A stretch of 64,000 nucleotides of DNA from positions 179,947,501 to 180,011,500 of the forward strand of contig CM032228.1 of assembly GCA_019009955.1 (NCBI GenBank). The letters run 5' to 3'. Below the pieces are notes generated by a model that was not told the DNA's origin, did not search any database, and saw only the letters and a list, made by a program, of their open reading frames with translations. The position numbers were made by a program, and so were the translations under genes. Position 1 is the first letter of the stretch, and the number at the start of each line of letters is the position of its first letter. Source of the DNA: Riptortus pedestris (lineage: Eukaryota > Arthropoda > Insecta > Hemiptera > Alydidae). Of this stretch, positions 47,782-59,500 are shown piece by piece.

Positions 47782-48050
47782 CTTATGATATAAACATTAA
47801 TTTAACTCAAAAATAAAATTTATAGGGTAGGAAAATCATAATGTATAACAATAACAATGAATGCACTGACAACAGTAGTGCAGAATACTAAGTTCTAGAA
47901 CAGTCTATTTATGACGTCACATATACTCTTCTCTAATTGGCATTGTTCTTTCTGGAAATAAGTTTGTAACTTCGTGTTGTTTCCTAACGTCAAGTGCTTA
48001 CAAATTTTAAATATCATTGTTAAACTTTGATCTTAAATTCTTGTATCAAG
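47780..48050 (+). promoter_or_regulatory. LONP2 promoter and 5' UTR region (by position)
   Basis: This unique 270-bp stretch between a microsatellite and the LONP2 ATG should hold the transcription start. No TATA box or other core element could be assigned with confidence. Confidence 0.4.
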
Positions 48051-49869
48051 ATGTTTGTTCCAGATATTCCTAATGAAATTCCTATTTTTACTGTTCTGCA
48101 AGAAGTTTTGTTACCTGGTTCATTTATGAAAATCAGCTTTTTAAAGGAATCAGAGTGAGTTTATTAAACAATTTCGTTTTTGTTGAATATAATGTAGAAT
48201 GTTGGGACGATTATGACATTGTGAAGTTTTTACAGAATTAATTTTGGAAATTTTTGGGTCAAATCCCCTGATGGATTTGCTAATTTGCATGCGAAAAATC
48301 TCTAGTTACCTTTCAGATGGTGGTATATCCAATAGTTGAATTTAAATGTTTTGTTTTCCCATGATTAATAGTTTAACTCATAATGTGCTTTTCAGATTGG
48401 CTGTTTTGGACTTCTTGTTTAAGCAGGAGAATAAGGTGGTTGGGATTGTTCCTCTTAAGGAAGAAAATGAAGTAAGTAAATTATTTACCACTGGTTTATA
48501 TATGTAGCTCTATATTGTTTTATAGCAGCAAAGACTGGAGCAAAAAATGTAAATAAAGTAGTTTATTTTATTTACTCAGTCAAAAAAGCATCCAATAAGA
48601 ATATTTATTATAACACCTTAATAAATACTTTTGCTTTCTAATAAATACTCTTGCTTATATTTATTATAATTGTAAATGTAAACAAGATAATAATATTCTG
48701 CCAAAATAAGCCAGTACTTTCTATAGGGAAATGCCTGGGGTAAAAAAATGAAAAACTCTAACAAAAATTAATACTGAAGGTGTCCTCAATCAATATAAAA
48801 AGAGTTAGTTGTTAAGCTCATTATCTTGTTTAGACTTTTTTATTGTATGTTGTTTGAAGAGACCATTGTATCCCCACAACATAAGTTATAGTAATGAGCT
48901 CCCCCCAATATGAACACATATCCATGAACTCTTTTTAAAGAGTCTAAATTGTTTATTTATTTTGAAGTGTTCACCATGCGCCAATATTGCTAAATTACAA
49001 AAGTAAAAAGCATCAGTAACCAAAAAAAAAAATTAAAACATCAAGGATAACAATAAAAGGACATCAACGTTTAAATTGTGAATAGAGTTTGATAGCTTTG
49101 AGATGACTTCATACAGGGATACCCATTATCACTTGCACTATACCTTAACAGGCTCAAACAGTATATTGCATAGGTTGAAATTGTATTTATAACAATTCGT
49201 TATCATACTCCATAATCTTTATTTAGTGCTGGGCACTTTCAAAAACACTGCGTAATTTTCAAAGTCTTTAGTATGAGTTGAGTTGCGTAATTTTCAAAGT
49301 GTTTAGTATGAGTTCAGTTCCAAGGTGGCCCTTCAGTTCTACAAGAATCGAAGGACTGCGACTTAAAATAAACATGAATAAATCATAAGTATTCTTGGGA
49401 GATGGGTGCTCGTTTCACGTTTTAGAAATTTAGATATCCTAGTTGAACTTAATTGAAGTATTCTGGAGATAAATATTGTAGAAGCCAGTATAATTGGAAG
49501 GGCCAGAAATATATGGTGAGATGAGATCGTCATATTTGCTCATGGAAAATCTTTCGTTTATACAGCTCCTAAATGACTGACTTTTTATATTAATTGAGAA
49601 CATCTTTAGTATTTATTTTTGTTACAGTTTTTAATTTTTTAACCTCAAGGCATTTCCCTATAGAAAGTACATGCTTATTTTGGTAGAATATTATTACCTT
49701 GTTTATATTTACAATTATAATAAATATAAGCAAGAATATTTATTTGAAATAAGGTTTTATACTAAAAATTTTCTTACTGAATGCTTTTTTGAGTGAGTAA
49801 CTAAAATAACCTACTTTATTTACATTTTTTACTCCAGTCTTTGCTGCCATATTTACATTTAAAATTTAA

Positions 49870-49934
<65 letters not shown>

Positions 49935-51157
49935 ATATACTGACCTATAAGTATGTATTGAAAGATTTTTTTTAACATTTTAGGCTCCCAAGGAGAACAT
50001 GATTGGGACTGTTGCAACAGTATTTGGTGTTTCAAGCCCACTGCCTGGAAGTAAATCCCTGTTTATTGTCCTTGGGCTAAACAGATTTATTATCAAAAGC
50101 TTATTGTCCTCCAGTCCTTTTCATAAAGCATCTATATCCTTACCTGAAAATGTTGAAGGTATTTTAATTATTTTCCTTATTTATTTGTATTTCTTGGGTT
50201 CATTGGATTTTTTCATAACTGTATAATATGTCAATATATTCACAGCACTATGCAGGTAATCACAGCATTATGATTTAATTGAGCAATTACTTTATGAAAT
50301 ACATAGTGAGCTGGAGAAATGCAAACTTGTTATGGGTATGTTGGAATGAGGAATTGTTTATATTTCTGGGGAACTATCAAGCTAATTTGGAATAGAAGAT
50401 GCACTCGCTTCTCTAATGTTTAATTTTGGGATGAAAATATGCATTCACAGGGATCAAACAAATTAGACATTTTTTACCTTCAAAAGAATTTTAAACTTTT
50501 TAAATTTCCCGATGACTAGAATATTATGAGATAGTCATCAGTGACCATTGAGAGAACATTACAGCATTGGATTACTTAACCTAGGAGCAGGGCTTACTGG
50601 GCATTCTTCAAAGACAATATATATAATGATGGTTCAATTAGCTGGCCCAGGAACTAATGTGAAATTCAGTGTACATTCTTTTATTTATGAAATTATTTCT
50701 AAACTTGAATACATTTACTTGTTCTTATAAGGAGGCCAGAAAAATAAATAAAAAATCAATTTGCTTTATAAATTTAATTTTCTCCAATTTAACTTTATAT
50801 AAAACACATCGCTCATGTAAATTAACCTCTATAGCAGAATTGAATGCCAACTTATATTTGTTTCTTATATTGGTAAATTTCCTATTGTATAAGAGCATAA
50901 ATATGCTGTTCTTACAAAGTATACACCCATACAGCATCCAATACAACAATTTACACAGCATCCTGCACAATATATAAACTTTCTTTATGATTAATCTAAT
51001 TTCAATTACTCATATGTTATCCCTGAAGTGGCAGAACTTTGGAATGAACTATCTGTGCTTATATTCACTTAGTTCATATATTTTACAACATGCTATGGTG
51101 ACAATGTACCTATTGAGGTTGTACAAATGTTTTCCATGATTTTCCATTGAGATCCAT

Positions 51158-51194
<37 letters not shown>

Positions 51195-54100
51195 GTAACC
51201 TCTGTCTGGACATTGATTTTTTTTCTCAAAATTTCAAGATAACTTTTTGTTTCACATGTCATAGACACCATAACTGCATTTTGTTTCTTTGGTGTCTGTT
51301 TGTTTGTTACCTTTTCACGCATAAACGGCTGAACCGAATTTTATGAAACTTGGTATGTATATTACTACCAACCCAACTTAGACTTTAGGCAATATTAATA
51401 TTCTCTGAGACAAACAGGAGTGGGGGTTATAAGGGAGGCCTGAAATTAAAAATAGCGATATTTCGTTTCTTATTGATTAATAACATAACAAAAGTTGTTT
51501 ATTTTGTTATTTAGAGTAACTTTTGTTATAGACACATTTGTCTTATACCTAAGTATAAATGAGTTATACGCTAAAAACTATAGCGGGAGTCAACAATTTA
51601 ATTTGGCACAAAAGAGTCAACCGAACTAAACAAAACTCGGTATGTGAATTAGCAATAACTCCTACATGATAATAAGCTGAACCAACATTTCTAGGGGCGA
51701 GCAGGAGTGGGGGTTGTAAGGGAGGCCTGAAATTGAAAATAGTGGTATTTCATTTTCTATTGGTTTTTCTGCAATCATGCAAATGACAAAAGTAGTTTAT
51801 TTTTTTTATTTAAATTGACTTTTATTATATTCACTTTTATTGTATAACAAAGTATAAACGAGATATATACTAAAAACTAAAGCGGAAGCCAACAAATTTG
51901 TTTGGCACTAACGATTGATCTGAACTTATCAAAACTCAGTATATGAATTAGCATTAATTCTTTCATGATTATAAGCTATATTAAAATTTTTAGGTCCAAA
52001 TGGGAGTTGGGGATATGAGTGAGGTCTGAAGAGAAAATTCGCGATATATCATTTTCTATTTGTTTTTCGCCAAACGTGCACATAACAATAGATGTTTACT
52101 TTTTTATTTAGAGTAACTTTTGTTTTATACATTTCTTCGTATAACAACATATGAAGCAAGTAATTTGCGTAGAAAATGTACTACATGCACAGGAGACAGG
52201 AAATAAAAAATATTGAGGACTGTGAGGCCTTAGATAACAAATAGCTTTATTGTAAATATTTACATATAAATATGCATCAATATAGCCCTATAATTCACAT
52301 GAACTGGTTGTTTGTAACATTTTCATTTCAGAACCTGAATCACTGAAAATTGTTTAACTAATAGTGCTTAATGTATATATTTCCTATTTTAATTTTATAG
52401 AGAATATTGAAGAGGAAACTGCTAATATCCTGAATAACTTGAAAAGATTATTGACTCCAGCTATTCTAAAAATTTCACCTTCCATTTTCCTGCAACCTTA
52501 TTTTAAGGTATTTATTTCTATTTTAGTTGTTTCATTTTATTGTTTTTTAAATGCTACTTGTAATATTTACTATACTATTAGCTATCCGAAAATGATTAGT
52601 TTTCTATTTTCATCTATATTATTTTTCAATGCAACTGTTAACAATTTTGTATGGTATTAAAACTTATTCTTTGTAATTTTATCAGCTATTGCTAATTATT
52701 ATTATTATTTTTAGTAATGAGAAGAACAAATCTTTTCGTATTGATTATAATTAAATGAATAACATATAATTATTCATATTACAGATAAAACATACTGTTA
52801 ATTATTAAAAACTGTTTTACATTTTTGTTTTTCAGAAATTGGTGGATACTTTTCCTAGTGCAGTAATTGACATTTTTCTTGGTGCTATTCCTGCAACATT
52901 TGATGAAAAGTTCGATATACTAAATACATTAAATATAACTGAAAGAACTTTAAAAGGCATTCCTCTGATTCTAAAGTATTTGGGTAAGAATACAAGGAAT
53001 TAATTATTTTAATTTTTTGACCTAATGAACTCAATTTAAATCTTAATATTTTTTTCTTTCTGTCAGGACATACTAGAGAGTATTATTGCTAAGTGACACT
53101 GTCTTTTCAAGCTCTCCAAATTTATTTATAGTATATCTAGATGTTTTAGATTTCTCCTTCCAAATTAAAGGAGTATTTGCAATTTGTCCCTCAGTTATTG
53201 AGGCTATACTCAAGGCATGTTTTCAAAAAATTTCTTTGAATGTCTGCCGATCCGACCTAAGAGATGATAAAAACATTCCTTGTAGGAGCCGTGTAAAGTA
53301 AACAGATTTCCCATGTGCTACTGGCGTTTACTAAAGGCTGAAAACTAAAAAATGCAAATATGTAGGTTAATATTCAAGATTGACAAAACATGTATATTAC
53401 ATTTATAGAAAATTTAATATGCAATAAGACTGTTTTTTCGATCCAATGTATATTAAGGGAGATATTTTGAATTTTCGAATATTCCCCAACTCTAAATCCC
53501 CCTCCCCAGGTTCGATTTCAGTCATTAACGAGCTTGATCTTTAGTTTTACATGAAATGCTTATATATAATTGAGTTTGGTCATGATAAGAAAAATAAAAC
53601 TCACGCAGTGGCTCTGTAAACAAAGCAGATTTCCCAAGTACTGGTATAATACCCTTGTGATATCATCTCACCAAGTATTCTATATTTATATGTAAAAAAC
53701 AATAAGTAGAAGGGGGGGGGTTACTGGAGGCAGAAAACAAGAAAGTACAAATAACTCGCTTAATAATTCGTGTACTAAAAAAATGCATTGATCAACAATT
53801 GTAGAAAATCAATAGTTTAACAAGATTGGTTCTATACCATTTTATGATCAGACTTAGAATAACAGAGAGATTTTGAATTTTCTAAGTCCTCCAACTCCAA
53901 ACCATCACTGTTCTTAGTCCGATTTCAGCCAATAACAAATATGATTTTTAGTGTAGATTGAAAAGGCTAAATATTGAGTATGGTATCGATCAAATAAACA
54001 TTTTCGAGTAAAGAACAAAAAATCTTAATTGCTGACATCACCACATAACGTATTTGCATGTGTCTCACATAGTAATAGTTCAATAAAAACCGTATTTAAT

Positions 54101-55734
54101 CTTGGAATGAAGTGTTTCATGATATAAAAACTTATTGTTAATATGACATGAGTAGGAGTGGGGGTTTACTGGTGGCTGAAAACTAAAATATGGAAATATC
54201 TCGGTTAATATTCAACATAGAGAAAGCATTACATTTGCAATACGATTGATTCTAAATGATGATTCTTTTCGATCCAACTCATAATTACAGATATATTTTG
54301 AATTTTCGAAATCCCCTCTCTAACCCCCCCCCCCAGTGGTCAGATTTCAGCCACTAACGTACTTGACCTTTCTTTTTACATAAAAGTATTAAATATCGAG
54401 TTTGGTAACAATAAAACAAAAAAGTCTGTCACGCAGGGGCTGCGTAAACTAAGCAGATTTCCCACGTGAAGTTTTACAATAGAGAAATCTGCCTAATAAC
54501 AACTGTAGTAGTAAGAAACCTCTAAACCTAAAACATTATTTAGGGCGTAATAACCCAGTAGTTTCTAGCCCCAAAACACAGTTAACCTAACCTCTAAACC
54601 TATTCACGAGGGACGAATAGTTACGGAAACGGCCACCAGAGCTAAAATTGTTACCACTAGAGCATTAACAGACATATATATATATATATATTTGTATGAC
54701 ACCATTTTCATCACCTCCTAGGTAAGAAAATGGACATTTGACAACATTTTTCAAAAATCACGTCATGAGTACAACTTCAATAGCAGACTTCTCTTAAGGG
54801 AAATCTGTGAACCTCTGTTAATTTGGAAGATGAAATATTAAATAGCTAAATATACTAAAAATGAATTTGGAGACCTTGAATCGACAGTGTTGTTTAAGAA
54901 TAATATTTTCGCTTAAGGAATATCTACTAATGAGGCTCATTCAATAGAAATATTTGATTCTTAACACTCTAGTAATTGCAATTTTTGTTTGATCATTACC
55001 AAACTTGATATTTAAATGTTTTATGCGAAACTAATGATTAATGGAAATTAGCCTAAGAGAAGGGGTTATAACAGTAAAATCCAAAAGTCAAAATATCTTT
55101 GTTGTTATGAGTCAGATGAAAAAATGTCAATTAACCAATTTAATTTCAAATTATTATTCTTTAAACTTGTATTTCGCAAGTTATTTGTATTTATTGTTTT
55201 CAAACTTCAGTAAGCCTTCATTTTTACACATAAGGTACCTTGAGTCATTAAATATATCATTTAATTTCAAGTCCTGTTTATATGGGCTTCTTGTTATGGG
55301 CGTAAAATCTAGAACAGATGATCACCAGTGTGTCACTCCAACTCCTGAGAAACTGCCTAGTTTATGCTATCCCTACTTGACAGACTATTTTGCATTGGAA
55401 ATTTGAAATGATCATGATAAATTTGAGTGAATCGTCTGATTCATAAGGCCTTGTTAGTTTGATTGAATTGATTCAAAGGAATTGTAATTTTGTCAAGAAA
55501 GTAATTGCATAAATTTATTCTACTTAGGGGTGATTAGAGGTCCAGTGGTTTGTTGTATGTACAAATATTACTACTTACATTGTTATAACATTCCTCTAGA
55601 TTTTTTTTTCTATACATTCTGACTTAGTGTGTGGAGACTCGTCATTAATAGATGATTCTTCATGACTTAATTCAATAATCAAGTATCGGTTGTGACATGT
55701 CTCTATTTCTTCTATGCTTCTGTTGCACTATGAC

Positions 55735-55771
<37 letters not shown>

Positions 55772-56480
55772 ATCTATCTATCTATCTATCTATATAATTC
55801 TGTTACCATTCTAGTGGTCGCAATTTTTGTTTGATCGTTACTAAACTCGGGATTTAATCGTTTTATGTAAAAAGGAAGATCAAGTTCGTTAATGGCTGAA
55901 ATCGGACCAGTGGGAGGGGGGAATTTTTAAAATTCAAAATATTTCCGTTATTATGCGTCGGATCGAAACATTCCACAGAACCAATCTTATTGCACATTAA
56001 ATTTACTATAAATACTGTTCTATACATTTATTCTGTATCTTGAATATTAACCTAGATGTTTGCATTTGTATTCTGTGTGTGGTCGGCAGGAGTCGGCTAT
56101 GTTCGGGAGCTTCCGCCGAGAGCTCTGGCGGTCGTTTCTGTAACTGTTCGTCCCTCATGAATAGATTTAGAGATCCCTTACTATTACAATTGTTATTGGG
56201 CAGATTTCTGTACTGTAAAACTTCACGTGGGAAATCTGCTTAGTTTACGCAGCCCCTGCGTGACGGCTTTTTGGGAAACGCAAAGACTTTAATTATATTA
56301 ATGAGGGGTTCCTACATTGTATATAACCAGGCTTTAATTCTGATTTTTATTTATTTTTCGCAGATTTCCCTTAAGGGAAATCAGCTATTGAGGTCGTACT
56401 CATGATGCGATTTTCGAAATTTTTCTTTAAATGTCCATCGATCCTACCTAGTAGATGACGAAAATGAGGTCCGTTCAAAA

Positions 56481-56550
<70 letters not shown>

Positions 56551-59500
56551 ATCTATCTATATAATTCTGTTACCATTCTAGTGGTCGCAATTTTTGTTTG
56601 ATCGTTACCAAACCCGATATTTAGTCGTATTATGTAAAAAGAAAGATCAAGTTCGTTAATGGCTGAAATCGGACCAAGGGGAGAGGGTGTTTAAACGGAG
56701 AGAATTTTGAAAATTCAAAATATCTCCGTTACTATAAGTCGGATCGAAAAAGTGTATAGAATTAATCTTATCGCAAATTAAGTGTTCTATAAATATTGTT
56801 AACTGTGCCCAGCTTAAATTTAATTTCCTGCTTACATAGGCATCTTATTACTGTATAAATATAGACTAGTATGTGGTATGAAATAATCAGTGTACTATTG
56901 CAACATGTGAGAAGTTTGCTTAGCTCACACAGAACTTGCATAATAACTTGCTTTTTCATTATCTACCTTTCATCTTGTCACTCATATTTAAAAGTAAGAA
57001 TGATTTGAGAATTTCTTGAATCTCTCAGAAATATTTGTTTATCAGGAACTTTCTATCTAGTTTTCCCTCAAACTACTAGTTTGACGTGTCAAAATATTTA
57101 ATTGAAGTTTAAATACTCAGTGTGACATTAGAGCCAAATTTCAGGCCAATCAATCATTAATGGAATTCCTAAATGATCTTCATTGATTATAAGCCCATAG
57201 TGCTTCCCTATGTTAAGGAGTAATTATGTATTTTTGAATTGGTTTCTTTTAGGACTGGATACTACAGCCACTGATCTTAAAAAGGTACTTGGCAAACAGT
57301 CTGGACCTCCCAGTGTTATTTTAAAAGTTTTTAGATCATTGTCAAATAATAGACATCCACATGAACATGAAGACAAAGAGCTTGTTGAATTGCAACGAAA
57401 AATACAGTAATATTTGTATTTATTTGAAAATCTTATCAATTAGTAATTTTCCTTTCTTTTCTTTTCTCTTATGTATATTTATTTACAGAAATGCTAAACT
57501 TCCTGATTATGCATTGAAGCAAGTTATGAATGATTTCAACAGACTGAAACGAATGGGTCATTTTAGTCCGGATCATTCTGTCCTTCATAATTATTTAGAG
57601 TTTGTTGCTGATCTGCCTTGGTCCGTTTCATCTCAAGAAACTTTTAACATCACCAAAGCTAGAGAGGTTAGTTATTAAAAGTAACTTTCTTTAATCTATG
57701 CAACAAGCTATATTTAAAACTTAACTTTTTTTATTTTACTCTCCCACCAAAGCCTCGTGGCAGGCCAAGGCCCTTCATAGGCTGCTGAGCCAAAGATTTC
57801 CATTTTTAATCTATAAAATGGGCAAATATAAGACAAGTGAGGTTATAAAATTAGAACAAAAACGTGGCATATATAAAATAAAAGCAGCTGATATTAGTTC
57901 TGAGAATTTGACATACGGTCTCTTAAAATGTCAAACAATTTATTATGGAATATTTTTATAAATAGATGTTATTTTTTTTCATTTTATAATATTATTTCTT
58001 TTAAGATAGAGCAGAATAAACCTAATTTCTTGAACTTGAGAACCACCTCAAAGTGAACCTACCACCATACACAAATCATAACTTTTTTTCAAATTGCTTT
58101 CTTCTAAGTACAGGGAGAATGGTTCCTCTGGTTTAACCTACTGTTTTTGGTAATTAGAACTTTTTTAATACACCTATTTTTCACCTGAAGTCAAAGTTTT
58201 TTTGACTTCAAAAAAAAGATTTTCATTCCTTTTCCTGTCTCCTGAGGTGTCACATGGAGTGCAACACTTTTGCAGCTTCTGCTAGTTCAGAAGAAAGTTT
58301 CTGCCTTCTTGTCCATAGTTCTTTTTCTACACATATTCTCAGTTTCTGAATGAAGAAATCAAGAGTGTCCACTGTAATATTTGCTTATATAAGCAAAATG
58401 TATACTGATGAAGTTATATGTGTTCCATTCTAGCATGGGAGAAATCTGTCAAGCCTCTGCGACAAATGTTTTTACTTCCTGAACAAAGTAAAGGAAGTAT
58501 TGTAAACAGGAATATTTTCGGTGTTTCAAATTTCAATGGATTATCTGTATTAGGCCTGAGGCCATTATGACTAGTTTCGGTGTGATGTCTGTATGTATCT
58601 TGTATAACTCACAACCAGTTATCCTTAGAATGTTGAAATTTCCTATTTAGGATTGCTGTAACGTCTTGTACAAATCCCCTTTTGATCAAAATGAACTAAG
58701 AAGGAGGGTTTCAGAGAAGGGCTGCATAAACTAAGCAGATTTCCATCGCGAAGTTTAGTAGTAGATAAATCTACATACTGGTAATACAACACCAACATGA
58801 ATATTAAGTGAATAAATACAAACAGAAATAAGAAATTTTTCAGTCAATTTCAATAACCTGCCAATGGGAAGCGTTTGAAATGTAAACAAACAGGTCTGGA
58901 CAGGGACCTACCAGGAAATATTTGCATATATCTCGTATAATGAAGGTCTCTTGAATATTTGGCATTTAAGCTACGAATAATGTGGTTTATTATATAATAG
59001 AGTATTGTTTATGTAACATGAGTAGAAATGGGGGTTTGCTGAAGGCTGAAAACTGAAAAACGCAAATATCTCGGTTAATATTCAAGATAGAGAATAAATG
59101 TACATAACAATAATTATAGTAAATTTAATTTGCAATAAGATTGGTTCTGTGGAATGTTTCGATCCGATGAATAGTAACGGAGATATTTCGAATTTTCGAA
59201 AATCATCCCCTCTATACCCCCCTCCCCCTGGTCCGATTTCAGCCGTTAACGAACTTGATCTTTCTTTGCACATAAAACGACCAAATATCGAGTTTGGTAA
59301 CGATTAAACAATAATTGCAACCGAGTTTTGAACGGACCTCACTTTTGTCATCTCCTAGGTAGGAAAATTGCGTCATGAGTACGACCTCAATAGCTGATTT
59401 CCCTTAAGGGAAATCTGCTAAAATAAAATTGGGGAAGTTTCTCCATACATTTTAGAGATTCAAACAATTTTTGTAGGGCATTTTTCGTTAATATGAAAAG

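Noticed and set aside
48051..48154. Mitochondrial LONP1 as the identity of the Lon gene
   Set aside because: No presequence, and the AAA+ blocks and linker lengths follow LONP2.
50669..50977. 102-codon frame that vaguely resembles a LINE C-terminus
   Set aside because: Only one short stretch is suggestive; there is no ordered set of motifs.
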